From assembly GCA_028564925.1 (NCBI GenBank), contig CM053028.1, forward strand, positions 629,820,995 to 629,884,994: DNA of 64,000 nucleotides. Direction: 5' to 3'. A model generated the notes under the pieces. That model ran no database searches, had not been told where the DNA came from, and worked only from the letters and a program-made list of their open reading frames with translations. Origin of the DNA: Lithobates sylvaticus (lineage: Eukaryota; Chordata; Amphibia; Anura; Ranidae). A program made the position numbers and the translations under genes. Numbering within the stretch: position 1 is the first letter of the stretch; each line of letters starts with the position of its first letter. Positions 10,741 through 21,137 of the stretch are shown in pieces.

Positions 10741-12278
10741 TTATGGCTCCTCGTGCGTGAGGCTCAGCCCAGCGCTCCACGGCGGCGCAGCAGCAGGGGC
10801 TGGGGCGGTAGCGCGGGTCGCCGTAGACGGTCTGCAGGTTGAACAGGACCTCCAGCATGTTGGTGGGGCCCAGCGGTCTGCCCATGGCCAGCGGGCCCAT
10901 GGGATAGCCCAGGCCAGGGTCACGGCCTTTTCCAGGTCGGCCGGGCTGCCGATGCCCTGCTGGCAGATGTCGCTGGCGATGTGACGATGGAGCCCACCAC
11001 GCGCTGGGTGACGAAGCCGCCGCTGTCGCGGATCACACTGACGGCCTTGCCATCGATGGCAAAGAGCGCATGGGCCGCATCGCGCATGTCGGTGCGCGTG
11101 GCCGGCGTGGTGGCCAGTACGCGGCGGCCGCTGTGTCGGCGTCGGCGATCAGCATGTCGATGCCCATGGTGCGCGTGCAGTCCAGCCGCTCCACGGCAGC
11201 CACCGTGGTCACGTCCAGGCCCAGCGGCGCCACCTGGATCAAGGCCTGCTCGTCGGTGCCTGCGCGGTTTCAATGCGCGCGCCCCAGGCTCTTGAGCAAC
11301 TGGTAGATCTCGTTGCGCCGGGCCGCGCGTGCGGACACCCAGACCGGTGGCAGCGTCTGCACCTGCGGCACGGCAGGCTCGGCAGGCTGCTCGCGCGGCC
11401 TTCGGCATAGCGGTAAAAGCCCCGGCCGGTCTTGCGGCCCAGCAGGCCGGCCGCCACGCGCTGCGCGGGGCAATGGGGCTGGGGGGTAGCGCGGCTCCTG
11501 GTAGTACTGGTGGTAGATGTGCTCCATCACGGCATGGGTGACATCCAGGGCCGGTGAGATCCATCAGCTCGAACGGGCCGAGCTTGAATCCCACCTGCTC
11601 GCGCAGGATGCGGTCGATGGTGGCGATAGTCGGCAATGCCTTCCTGCACGATGCGCACGCCTCGGTCACATAGCCGCGGCCCAGGTGGTTGACCAGAAGC
11701 CCGGCGTGTCCTGCGCCCGCACGGGCGTGTGGCGAAGCTGCGCGCGACTGTGCCCTGCGTGGCGCAGGTCGGCCTCGTCCGTGGCCAGGCCGCGCACGAT
11801 CTCACCACCTTCATCAGCGGTGCCGGGTTGAAGAAGTTTTGAAAGCCGGCAAAGCGCTGCGGGTGCTTGAGCGCCGTGGCCAGCGTGGTGATGGACAGGG
11901 CCGAGGTATTGCTGGCGATGAGGGTCCCGGGCGCAACGATGGCCTCCAGCTCGCGCAGCACGCGCCTGCTTGGCATCCATGCGCTCGACGATGGCCTCTA
12001 TCACCAGGTCGCAGTTCTTGAAGGCATCGAGACCGTCCACTACCGTCAGACGGGCCTTGCAATCTGCGGCCTGCTCACTTGTTATTTTTTGTTTCTTTTG
12101 CAGCGTTGTCCCACAGCCCAAGCAGCTGTTGTTGCGCTTGTGCGGCAGCACCGGGACGGGCATCCTGCAACAGCACCCTGGCGCCTGCCTGGGCGGCCAA
12201 CTGGGCATGCCTTGCCCCATGATGCCTGCGCCTATCAATCCGACGCTCCTGATAGAGAGAAATGTTGTTTTGGTTCAT
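10741..12278 (-). CDS. 3-hydroxyacyl-CoA dehydrogenase (PaaH/HbdA-like)
   Basis: NAD-dependent oxidation of 3-hydroxyacyl-CoA to 3-ketoacyl-CoA in beta-oxidation or phenylacetate degradation. The Rossmann motif GAGIMGQGM lies at about 12205-12235; next LVIEAIVERMDAKQA (about 11965-12010), the substrate loop IASNTSALSIT (about 11895-11930), FNPAPLMKVVE-like text (about 11795-11830), DTPGF (about 11695) and LGPFELMDLTG (about 11555-11590) complete the first module. A second C-terminal module contains RDSGGFVTQRVVGSIVT (about 10985-11035) and YPMGPLAMGRPLGP (about 10870-10910), ending LSLTHEEP at 10741. About 510 residues, the length of two-module PaaH-type enzymes. MNQNNISLYQER at 12278 is the chosen start; ATG 12284 is two codons upstream. 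Frameshifts as elsewhere. Confidence 0.88.
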
Positions 12279-12302
12279 ATACATAGAGGAGGTGGCCTAC
12301 AG

Positions 12303-14936
12303 GTGTCTATGCAAAAATGCAAGCGTTCAAAGAAAGGTGATGTGAGAATTTGTAGACCATTCTCGGCCGTCGCCCTGTCCTCCATGGCCTGGAACGCGTC
12401 CGCATTGTCGTTGGGCAGTCCTCGAGGCAACGTGGTGCTGGGCGCTCCGTTCGACCTGGTGGTGGGCTTGCAGCCCGATAGCGGCAACGCTGCCGCAGCT
12501 CCTGCGTGCGCGCCGAGCTGCTGGCCGGTGACAGGGCCCATCGAATCCTCGCGCGTCAGTGTCAGGCCCGACCATCGTCGGGCAAGCCGTGCGGGTGCAG
12601 GCCGCTATACGTGGACGAGCCCATCGGACTCTCAAGCTGTGGGCGGGCTGCGAAGGTGGCGGCATCAGCCGCAGCTATACGCGCCTGCTGCGCAGCTGCC
12701 CGAGTCGGTGGATTGCCACGGGGCAATCAAACCCATCAATGTGCGGGTAGCTGGCGGCAGCCCAGCCGTGCGCTGGCGGCCGCTGGTGCCGCTGGTGCCG
12801 CTTCCGACCCATCTTTCGACTTCTTCCTCCCGTCCGGCCGCTGGCCGCAGCGCCCGGGCCGAGTCACAGGCCCGCAGCGGTGCCCGTTGCCAAGGAACCG
12901 AAACCCCAGCCCAAGCCAAAGCCCCAGGCCAAGCCCAAGCGGCGGCCGAGAAATCCAGGCCGCCGTGGGCGTGACCGCCCAGGCCCAGGCCGGGCAGTTG
13001 CAGGCGGGCCTGCGCATCGAACCGCGCCTGCGCATGGAGCCGGTGGAGGAATGGCTGGGCACGGGCGGCACGCCGGGCGCCGCTGGAGCAGCCGGAACAC
13101 CCGGAACACCCGAAGGCGGCGCCGCATCTGCGGCTCCCATGTTCGATGCCGGCAGCGAGCAGCTGGCCCGAGGCCAACAAGCGCGTGCAGGCGCTGGAGG
13201 CCGAGATGGCGGCCTTCAAGAAGCGCGACGGCGTGGGCCGTGGACAACTGGCCCAGCTGCGGGCCGAGCTGGACGCAATGCGCCAGGAGTCCGGCGGCTC
13301 ATCATGGCTGTCAATGCGCTGCTACTGGCCCTGATTGCCGCCGTGGCCGTGATCGGCTGGATGGCCTGGCGCATGCGCTCGGGTGCTTTGCTGTTCTCGC
13401 GCGAGCGGATGCCTGGCGGGAATCGGTGGAGCGTTCGTCGCAGGACCCCGTGCCGTCGACCCGCCGCATTTGTGCGCGATGACGAGATTCACACCCTGCC
13501 GCATTCCCTGGATCCCCATAGGCCCACGCGGCCCATGGCCCCCAGCCTGCGTGAGCACCGGCCTGCGGCACCGCAGCAGGACGACCGCCGGGGACCGATA
13601 CCCTGGCTTCGCCCTATGTGCAGCGCGGCGCCCCAGATGCGCCCCGGCGTGACCTATGAGCTGCATGAGGATGTGGACCCTGGCGACTTCGGCCCGGCCA
13701 CCCATTCCGTGCCTGTGTCCGTGCATGCCGAACTGGAACCGAGCCTGCGCCGCAGGCCCCGGCACCTGTGCGCACGTCCGGGCCCGAGGCCATCAAGGCC
13801 AGGCGCATGGTGCAGCCCGGCGAAACTGTTCGACGTGCAGCAACAGGCGGAATTCTTCATCTCTGTGGGCGAGCACCAGCAGGCCATCGAGGATGCTGCG
13901 CTCGCATATCGACACGCATGAGGATTCCTCGCCGCTGGCCTATCTGGAGCTGCTGCACCTGTACTACACGTTGAGCCGCCGCGACGATTTCGACCAGCTG
14001 CGCGCGCGTTTTGCCAGGCATTTCAACGCCCGCGTGCCGGCCATGCCGGGCTCTTACCGACAAGGGCAGCAGCCTGCTGCAGGGCTATCCCGAGCAACTG
14101 GACGCATCGAGGCCCTGTGGCCCGTGGTCGAAGTCGAAGCTTGCCTGGCGCACTACCTGTTCAAGCAGGACGCGCACCCGACCCCGATGCGCGCCCCTTT
14201 CGACCTGGCCGCCTTCGACGACCTGCTGCTGCTGCTGTCCCATTGCGCGCACTTCACCTGCCGGAACACGCGGCGAACCCGGCCGCGCGAGCGCGCACCA
14301 CGCGCGCATGGTGGCAGGCACGGCCGTAGCCGGCGCAGCCACGGCTGGCGCTGCTGCCTTCACAGCGGCGGCAGAAGCCACGCCGGCGCAGGCTCCTGCA
14401 TCCGCGGCCAGGGCGTGGACTGGATGGCAGAGCTGCAGCCGCCGATAGAACCTGCACAGCCGCAGCCGGCCTCGGTGACGCCGCTGGAGCCGGGCCTGGA
14501 GTTCACCCCCCATGGACACGCTGCCCTGTCCACGGGTGCTGTCGGTGGCGGCCACAGGCCTGCGAGCAGCGCACCGGACTCGTTGTCCGCTCCGCTGCAC
14601 TTCGAGCTGCAGCCCCTGAACTTCGATCTGGATCAGGCGGCCAGCTGCCCGCAGGCCAGGTGCGCGCCGTGCCCTGGGCGAGGCGCCTTCCTTCATCCAC
14701 GATGAGTCGCACCGCTGCTGGACATAGACCTCACGGACCTGGGCGAGAACGAGCTGCCGCATGTCGATGTGCCCTCGCGCTTTCCCGCCCGTGACGCTGT
14801 CGTGCCCGGCTCGGGTGCGTGGGTTTCAGCACCTCAAATCTCAAGGACGCCGCTGGACATGGAACCTGGCGCTGGACAAGTGGGAGCTGGAGCCGCCGAC
14901 ACCGTGCGTGAGCACGTGGCCTGGACGAGCCGCTGA
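12303..14936 (+). CDS. fimV: FimV/HubP-like polar membrane protein
   Basis: Large cell-envelope protein of the FimV family, linked in proteobacteria to polar organisation and type IV pilus or twitching functions. The N-terminal part resembles the FimV periplasmic domain (ALSLGSPRGNVVLGAPFDLV, about 12400-12460, and GGISRSYT, about 12655-12680). A Pro/Lys-rich linker (about 12890-12960), a coiled coil (about 13150-13300) and one membrane helix LLLALIAAVAVIGWMAW (about 13315-13370) follow. The cytoplasmic C-terminal part has the FimV-type repeat QAEFFISVGEHQQAIE, HIDTHEDSSPLAYLELLHLY (about 13905-13965), and an Asp/Glu-rich end (DIDLTDLGENELPH, about 14720-14765). GAGGAGGTGG at 12286-12295 favours GTG 12303 or ATG 12309 as start. 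The end near 14936 is uncertain. Many indels. Confidence 0.78.
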
Positions 14937-15052
14937 GCCGCTCGGTGACATGCTGCTGTCGCGTGAGACGACCCGGCCTTTCGTCGATCACCACAGCCTG
15001 CGTCGCCGCAGGCAGACGACAAGATCCGCCCAAGGGCTGAGCGGTGTGCATC

Positions 15053-15084
15053 GAAAAAAGGGGCATTCTGCTCCCTTTTTTTTT
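15053..15084. terminator. Bidirectional terminator between fimV-like gene and thiE
   Basis: A-run, GGGGCATTCTGCTCCC hairpin (one base short of perfect) and T-run between two convergent genes. It can terminate on both strands. Confidence 0.7.
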
Positions 15085-15103
15085 GGGCGTGCCCAGCAGG
15101 AAC

Positions 15104-16038
15104 TCAGCCTGCAGCGTGCATGCGCGCGAGCAACTGCTGCGCCGCCGCTTCAGGATCCTCGGCATTGACCAGCGCCCGCACCACGGCCACCGAGCCCACG
15201 CCCGTGGCGCGCACGGCCGGGAACTGGTCGGCCGAGATTCCGCCGATGGCCACCAGCGGATAGCGCTGCATCAGCCGCACATAGGCGCCCAGAGCGCGCC
15301 AGGCCCTGCGGAGCCGTGGCCATCTTCTTGAGCGTGGTGGGGAAGACGGCGCCCAGCGCGATGTAGCTGGGCTGCACGGCCATGGGCACGCACCATTTCG
15401 GCATAGCCATGCGTGCTCACGCCAGGCGCAGGGCCCGAGGCGTGGATGGCCTGCAGGTCGGCGCGGCCAGCGCGTTCCAGGTCTTCCTGGCCCACGTGCA
15501 CGCCATAGGCGCCGGCATCGATGGCCTCGCGCCAGTGGTCGTTGATGAAGAGCAGTGCGCCCGATGCCTTCCACGGCAGCCACGGCGGAGCGCACTTCGC
15601 GGGCGATGGCGTCGCGGTCCTCGGACTTGAAGCGCAATTGCACGGTGGGCACACCCGGCGCGGGCCATGCGGCCCACCCATTGCGCATCGGGCAGCACGC
15701 CGTACAGGCCCAGGACCTTGGGCACTCCGGGAAGGCCAGTGCGGGATCGGCCCCCCTCCAGGCCGAAGTCGCGCGGATCGTCGGGCCATAGCGTGGCCTC
15801 GATACGCGGCCACCTGCGCAGCGTCTGCGCCTGCCAGGCGCAGGCCAGCGTCTGGGCGTCGATGGCGATGAAGCCCATGGCGCTGCAGGCCTGCAGCGCC
15901 GCAAGATAGGCCGGCTCCTGGCGCTGTTGCCTGCGGCACGGGCTTGGGAGAGGGCAGGGCGGAGCCTTCAGGGGCGAAGGTGGCGCCGTGCAGGCGCACG
16001 ATGGGATCTGCCCAGATTGGATGGACGTCGTTGCTCAT
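15104..16038 (-). CDS. thiE: Thiamine phosphate synthase with N-terminal extension
   Basis: Joins HMP-pyrophosphate and thiazole phosphate to thiamine phosphate. The core starts around [20 protein letters not shown] (about 15650-15710) and continues [32 protein letters not shown] (about 15505-15560), VGQEDLERA, then after a frame change the [20 protein letters not shown] stretch (about 15310-15375) and [16 protein letters not shown] (about 15215-15260), ending LLARMHAAG. The start [12 protein letters not shown] at 16038 lies 11 bases past the thiG stop. The protein would be about 310 residues, roughly 100 longer than usual ThiE: the extra N-terminal part contains [20 protein letters not shown]-like text (about 15840-15900). 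Last gene of the riboswitch-controlled operon. Frameshifts near 15300-15420 and 15660-15900. Confidence 0.88.
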
Positions 16039-16048
16039 GGCCGGCTCC

Positions 16049-16860
16049 TCAGCCGTGGTGCCAGAACGGCGTGCCCAGCACGGGCGTGCTGGGCTGGGCG
16101 GCCGATTGCTCGGCCATGGCCGCCGGCGCGGTGGGCGGCGTGGGCCGGGCATTCACGGCATCGGCAAAGGCACCGGCCATGGCTACCGGGTCTTCGGACA
16201 GGGCCACGCCGTGTTCAGCACCGGCGTCATAGCCCCATTCCATGACCTGGCAGGCATGCGAGGCCGACCCAGGCCCGCATCCACGATCAGCGGCACCTTC
16301 AGGCGTTCGCGCAGCGTCTGCATGGCATAGGGGTTGGTCGGGGCCGCGGCCCGTGCCGATGGGCGCCGCCCAGGGCATGACGGCCTGGCAGCCCACATCA
16401 CCAGGCGCTGGCACAGCACCAGGTCCTCGGTGGTGTAGGCAGGACCTGGAAGCCGTCCTTGATGAGGATGGAGGCGGCCTCGACCAGGTTCAGCGTGTCG
16501 GGCTGCAGGGTGTAGTCGTCGCCGATCAGCTCCAGCTTGATCCAGGGGGTCTCGAAGACTTCGCGCGCCATCTGGGGCCGTGGTCACGGCTTCCTGCACG
16601 GTCATGCAGCCGGCGGTGTTGGGCAGGCAGCGGGCACGTTGAGCCTTCTGAGCAGTTCCCAGAAGCTGGCTCCGGTCTCGGCGGCATTGCTGCCCTGGCG
16701 GCGCAGCGAGGCCGTGACCATGGCCGGGGCGGGCGCGCTGCACGGCAGCTTCCAGCACGGCGGGCGAGGGGTAGCGGGAGGTACCCAGCAGCAGGCGGCT
16801 GTCAAAGCGCTGGCCGTACAGGACCCGGCTGTCGTCGGAGGAAGAGGCGGAAGTCGTCAT
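16049..16860 (-). CDS. thiG: Thiazole synthase
   Basis: Builds the thiazole phosphate moiety of thiamine from DXP, dehydroglycine and ThiS thiocarboxylate. [19 protein letters not shown] starts at 16860. Strong family text: [19 protein letters not shown] (about 16750-16810), [11 protein letters not shown] (about 16690-16725), [16 protein letters not shown] (about 16585-16635), [20 protein letters not shown] (about 16480-16545), [13 protein letters not shown] (about 16345-16385), [21 protein letters not shown] (up to 20 residues shown in part; about 16285-16340) and the EWGYDAVL region. About 270 residues, normal. It lies 32 bases past thiS. The frame is shifted in several places, including near 16390-16450. 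Confidence 0.9.
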
Positions 16861-16892
16861 GGCGTGAGGCAATGGGAGAGTCGGATGGGGCA

Positions 16893-17090
16893 TCAGCCGC
16901 CGGTCACGGGCGAGATCTCTTCGAGGCGGTCGCCGTCGTTCAGCGCCTGCTCGGCATAGCGGGCCTTGGGCACGAAGACGGTGTTGATGGCCACGGCAAA
17001 GGGCGGGCGCGAGCGCAAGCTGGCCAGCGCGTCGGCCACGGTGGCTCCGTCGCTCAGTTCGGTCGCTAGCTGGTTGATGGTGATGTTCAT
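16893..17090 (-). CDS. thiS: Sulfur carrier protein ThiS
   Basis: Ubiquitin-fold sulfur carrier, 65 residues, whose C-terminal Gly-Gly is adenylated and thiocarboxylated before sulfur transfer to ThiG. The uninterrupted reading from MNITINQLATEL to SPVTGG shows the required GG end. One of the few bacterial genes here with no frameshift. Sits between thiO and thiG in the usual order. Confidence 0.94.
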   Translation of the reverse strand: MNITINQLATELSDGATVADALASLRSRPPFAVAINTVFVPKARYAEQALNDGDRLEEISPVTGG

Positions 17091-17209
17091 GGCGGCTGGG
17101 GGAAAACGAAAAGGCGGGTACGGGGGCTTGTTCGATCTTAGGCAGGGCCGGGCCTGGCGACCTGCGTGCATGTCGGTCTGTTGTGCGTGAAAGTTGCCGT
17201 GCGTGCCGT

Positions 17210-18333
17210 TCAGGGCGGCTGCCTTGTGCTGCGATGGCGCATGCTCGACGGCAACATCGAAGCGGGCGGCCAGTTCGGAATCCGCGCTGTCGAGCAGCTC
17301 CAGCACCCACGTCCAGCATGGCCGGCGCGATCATGAAGCCATGGGCGGTACAGGCCGTTGACCTCCATCACGCGCGGCGCGCTCCAGCGCACGGCCGGCA
17401 GATTGTCGGGCAGGGTGGGGCGGCATTGGGTGGCGATCTCGACGTTGCGGCCTTCGGCAAAACCCGGATGCACGGTGTAGGCGGCGCTCAGCAGCTCCAG
17501 CGTGGAGCGCACGCTGGCCGGCGACATGTCGTCGGACTCGATCTCGGTGGCGCCGATGACGAAAGAGGTGGTCCTCCTTGGGCGCATGTAGATCGGGTAG
17601 CGCGGATGGATCAGGCGCGTGGGCCGCTGCAGCGTGACCTCGGGCGCGTGGATGCGCACCACCTCGCCGCGCACGCCGCGCAGCGCAGGCCACTGGCCGC
17701 GTGCGCCAAGGCCCCGGCAGTCCAGCACCCAGTCGGGGCTGGCCGGCGTGCCGGGACGGGAGTCGGCCAGCTCGCGCGGCTGGTTCCAGTGCTGCTCCAC
17801 GCCCAGGCGGGTCAGCGTGGCGTGGAGTGGGGCCAGCAGCTGGCGGTTGTCCAATTGGCCTCGCCCTGCAGGTACATGGCCTGGGCAAAGCGCCGCTCAA
17901 GCGCGGGCTCGCAGTCGTGCAGGGCCTGGTCGGCCAGCGGCTGCAGCGCGGGAAGGCTGGGGTTGATGCGGCGGTTTTTCTCCAGCAGCCGAAGAAGCGC
18001 TGGGCATCGCCCGCGTCCTGGCGGTGCCAGAGGATGAGGGTGCCGTTTTGCTGGAAGAACACGGGCGCATCGAGCTGGGCCAGCAGTTCGGGCCAGCGCG
18101 TCAGGCCGTGCTGGCCCATGCGCACCACGCGGGCTCGGTGATGGCCGATTCGGCCAGGGGCGCGAGCATGGGCGGCTGCCACGCGGGCCGCGGCGCCATC
18201 GCCTTCGGGCCGTGGGCGTCGTATACGGCAATGCCGTGGCCGCGACGGGCCAGCGCCAATGCCAGCAGCCAGGCCCATGAGGCCGCCGCCCAGAATGCGA
18301 TGCGGGAAGAAGCTTGTAGAACGACATGTGCAT
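17210..18333 (-). CDS. thiO: Glycine oxidase ThiO (FAD-dependent oxidoreductase)
   Basis: Oxidises glycine to the imine used by ThiG. The FAD-binding GxGxxG-type motif appears as ILGGGLMGLLL-like text (about 18255-18305, frame broken), then GLTRWPELLAQLDAPVFFQQ (about 18050-18110), NGTLILWHRQDAGDA (about 18005-18055), a domain with DWVLDCRGLGARGQWPALRG (about 17680-17740), RGEVVRIHAPEV (about 17635-17675), RPTRLIHPRYPIYMRP (about 17585-17635), FVIGATEIESDDMSP (about 17520-17565), and the C-terminal CRPTLPDNLPAVRW (about 17385-17430) with LYRHGF-like text. Start: MHMSFYKLLP at 18333 or 18327. The true stop is uncertain; a stop at 17210 is used. First gene behind the TPP riboswitch. Confidence 0.86.
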
Positions 18334-18431
18334 CTGGTGGTCAAGTGCGCCCATGCCGTGGGACTGCCGGCCGGCTGTCCGCGCACAGGGCATGTGTGGA
18401 CAAAACGCGGCGTACCACCCCGATTGATTGA

Positions 18432-18600
18432 AACTCCCCACGCCAGCATGACCTGGATCGGGTGCAGGGGCGCTGCGCGGCAAGGTGCCTGTGGTGCAGG
18501 CTGTGCGGCAGGGGGCTGGTCGCCCCGGGGCCCCAGGGTGTTTCTCAGTCACGCATCGGTGAGGCGGGCCAGGCCCTGTTTCACCGACGGGGACACCCCT
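18432..18600 (-). promoter_or_regulatory. TPP riboswitch (Thi box)
   Basis: On the minus strand GGGGTGTCCCC (18589-18600) opens the fold; an extended P3 arm pairs GTCGGTG with CACCGAT; CTGAGA (18543-18548) is the invariant J3/2-type motif and is followed by AACACCC, which pairs with GGGTGT as P2. The 3' half keeps ACCCGATCCAGGTCATGCTG followed by GCGTGGGGA, the conserved pyrophosphate-sensing arm. The fold ends about 100 bases before the thiO start and should repress thiO-thiS-thiG-thiE when thiamine pyrophosphate is high. Confidence 0.93.
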
Positions 18601-18677
18601 GTTTCGTCCGTCAGCAGGCTTACAGCACATCCGCAGCTGCCGGTATTGACCATGCGCATGGGTGATAATTTTCGACC

Positions 18678-19552
18678 ATGACTGCGACCACTCCCCTTCG
18701 ACCGCCGCATCCCCCGAACCGGCTCCCGCCGCGCGCAAGCGCTATGCCCGCGTGCTCATCATCGCGGGCTCCGACAGCGGCGGCGGCGCCGGCATACGAG
18801 GCCGACCTCAAGACCTGCAGCGCCCTGGGCTGCTACGGCATGACGGCCATCACGCCATCACCGTGCAGAACACGCTGGGCGTCAGCGGCATCCACGGCAT
18901 TCCCGTGGACATACTGCGCGGCAGATCGATGCGGTGGTCGAGGACATCGGCCGGACGCGTCAAGATCGGCATGTGGCCACGCCCGAGGTGGTGCAGGTGG
19001 TGGCCGATGCCATCCGCGACACCAGCTGCGCAACGTGTGCTGGACCCCGTGATGGTGGCCACCAGCGGCGACCGGCTGATCGCGCCGGAAAACCGCCTCC
19101 GTGCTGGTGCGCGAGCTGTTCCCCCTGGCACCGTGGTCACGCCCATCTGGACGAGGCAGCGCTGCTGCTGGGCCGCTCTATTGATGGGCATAGACGCACT
19201 GGACGGCGCCGTGCAGGAACTGCTGGCGCTGGGCGCGCCGGCCGCCTTGCTCAAGGGCGGGCACTTGTCGGGCGATTGGTGGTGGACCTGCTGGGCCTTG
19301 GCAACGGCCAGCGGCTGCGCCTGCAGTCGCAGCGCATTGCCACGCACAACGGGCACGGCACGGGCTGCACGCTGTCTTCGGCGGATTGCCTCTCACTGGC
19401 CGCTGGGCCTGCCGCTGGATGCGGCCGTGGCCCAGGCGCTCGGCTACATCCTGGGCGCGAATTGCGGCCGGCGCCGATGTGTTCAGGGCGCCGGCCATGG
19501 CCCGCTGAACCACGGTTATGCGCCGCGCGCGCAGGTCGTGGTCAACGGCTGA
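18678..19552 (+). CDS. thiD: Hydroxymethylpyrimidine/phosphomethylpyrimidine kinase
   Basis: Phosphorylates HMP and HMP-phosphate, giving the pyrimidine partner for ThiE. ATG 18678 begins MTATTP; then RYARVLIIAGSDSGGGAGI (about 18735-18800), ADLKTCSALGCYGMTAIT (about 18800-18860), QNTLGVSGIHGIPVDILRG (about 18865-18925), VVLDPVMVATSGDRLI-type text (about 19030-19085), LDEAALLLGRS-like text (about 19150-19185), ALLKGGHLSGD (about 19245-19280) and the anion-hole/ATP motif HNGHGTGCTLSS (about 19345-19380), ending RAQVVVNG at 19552. About 290 residues. Divergent from the riboswitch-led thi operon; no riboswitch is seen on its own side. Several indels. Confidence 0.9.
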
Positions 19553-19573
19553 CCGTTCGCGGCAGCGCCTGGT

Positions 19574-20053
19574 TCACCAGCCCCAGATCAGGCTGCGCGC
19601 CACCCAGCCCTTTTGGCCGTTGTCGCGCTGGACCTGGGCCAGGAGCCCTGTTTCCTGAGCGTGCGCACCACTTCCATTTCAGCCAGCTTGCCCACCACGC
19701 GATGGTTCTGGCCCGGGCCAGCGCGCAGGTTGGCGGTGCGTCCGGTCACCACCATGTGCGGGGGTCTTGCCGGTCAGCGGCGCATGCACCCAGCCCATGC
19801 GTGCTATCGTTGTCCCTGACGCGCAGCCACTGGCCCTTGCGCTGCACCACCTGCAGCGGATAGCCCTTGCCCCAGCTCCCACAGCGTGGCCGAGCGCGTG
19901 GTGGGCTGCTGCCGCACATTGACGCTGGTGCCCTTGACGCTGACGAACTCGCGCGCATGGGCGACGGCCGGGGCCAGGGTGGTGGTTGAGGACGGCGAGG
20001 GCGGTGGCGGCTGCGGCCAGCCAGCGGGCGGCACGGCGTTGATTGCAAGGCAC
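19574..20053 (-). CDS. Secreted protein with two bacterial SH3 domains
   Basis: Small exported protein with SH3b domains, usually peptidoglycan- or envelope-associated; substrate unknown. GTG 20053 has AAAGGAG (20063-20069) at proper spacing and starts a signal-peptide-like stretch (AARWLAAAATALAV). The first SH3 domain carries EFVSVKGTSVNVRQQPTTRS (about 19890-19950), YPLQVVQRKGQWLRVRDND (about 19805-19870); the second carries RTANLRAGPG (about 19715-19745) and GQKGWVARSLIWGW at the end. About 160 residues. Convergent with thiD, divergent from the ankyrin gene. Frame changes at about 19960, 19860 and 19780. Confidence 0.8.
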
Positions 20054-20255
20054 GGGAACGGGTCTCCTTTCGTTCGAGGTCGGCTGGCGCGCGGAGGACT
20101 TTCCAGCGCGGGCCGAGCCCAGGGAAAGCGCGTGGGATCAGGCGATGCCGCTATAGTTCCTGAATGAAAACTGACGGGCGGCACCCCGGGTTCGCGTGCA
20201 ATCGCCCGGGCTTGCCGTACGCTTGCCGCACCCAGTGTTTTCCAGGAGGGCTTGT

Positions 20256-21022
20256 ATGCACCATGCTGTTTCCCGATCCGGCGCGCAGGGCCGGCACGCG
20301 GCGATTCTGACGGCCTGCCTTGCGGCGGGACTGGCGGATGTCCAGGCGCAGGAGGCCAGGCCGTTGCGCAGCCGCCGAGGGCCGCGACGCGGCCAAGGCG
20401 CAGGAGGGTGTGGTGAACCGCCCGAATTCGGCCCCGCGCTGCTGGCGGCCGCCCAGGCGGGCGAAGCGCTGCAGGTGCGCGACTGGCTCAAGCGCGGCGC
20501 GCCGGTGGATGTGCGTGATCCGCAGGGCAACACGCCGCTGCTGCTGGCCGTGCGTGGCAACCATGTCGAGGTCGCGCGCTCCTTGCTGGTCCACGGGGGG
20601 GCCATCCCAATCTCAAGAACGACCTGCAGGACAGCGCCTAAACTGCTGGCACGGTGCCCTGGGCCGGCTGGAAATCCTGCGCATGACACTGTCCTATGGT
20701 GCGGACCTGCAAAGCGTCAACCGCTACGGCGGCACGGCGCTGATCCCTGCCTGCGAGCGCGGCACGTCGATACCGTGCAGGCCTTGCTGGCTGCCCGGGG
20801 TGCGGGCACCGACCATGTGAACCGGCTGGGCTGGACCTGCCTGCTCGAAGCCGTTTTGCTGGGCGATGGTGGCCCGCGCTACCAGGACATCGTGCGCAGC
20901 TGATCACGGCGAAGGCGGACCTCAGCCTGCCCGACCAAGGACGGCGTCACGGCCTGGCCCACGCCCGCCAGCGCAGCCAGCATGAGGTGGAGCGGCTGCT
21001 GCAGGAGGCGGGAGCGCGCTGA
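20256..21022 (+). CDS. Ankyrin-repeat protein, exported
   Basis: Ankyrin repeats mediate protein contacts; no enzymatic role is implied. AGGAGGG (20244-20250) precedes ATG 20256 and a signal-like N-terminus (AAILTACLAAGLADVQAQE). Repeats read in order: FGPALLAAAQAGEALQVRDW and KRGAPVDVRDPQGNTPLLLA (about 20430-20550), RGNHVEVARSLLVHGG (about 20550-20605), a frame-broken third repeat with LSYGADLQSVNRYGGTAL (about 20690-20745), RHVDTVQALLAA (about 20765-20800), NRLGWTCLLEAVLLGDGG (about 20819-20875) and a last unit to about 21015. About 255 residues. The short space to the TonB receptor downstream holds a candidate Fur box. Confidence 0.8.
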
Positions 21023-21100
21023 TCGACGCAAGCGAAAACGCCCTGAAATCGAGGTCTGAACACCAGAATCAGACGATTCTGATTGCTGGGAAAGGTCTTG

Positions 21101-21120
21101 TTGCAAATGATTTCCATTTT
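21101..21120. promoter_or_regulatory. Candidate Fur box
   Basis: TTGCAAATGATTTCCATTTT resembles the Fur operator core (NATWATNATWATN) and the GCAAATG...CATTT dyad seen before iron-uptake genes. It lies 18 bases before the receptor start, where it would block transcription under iron sufficiency. Identified by eye only. Confidence 0.5.
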
Positions 21121-21137
21121 CAACAAAGGCCCTTGCC

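Noticed and set aside
18640-18670. Sigma-70 promoter for thiD (TTGACC and GATAAT)
   Set aside because: The spacing is about 12 bases, too short for a normal promoter, and an indel there cannot be judged.
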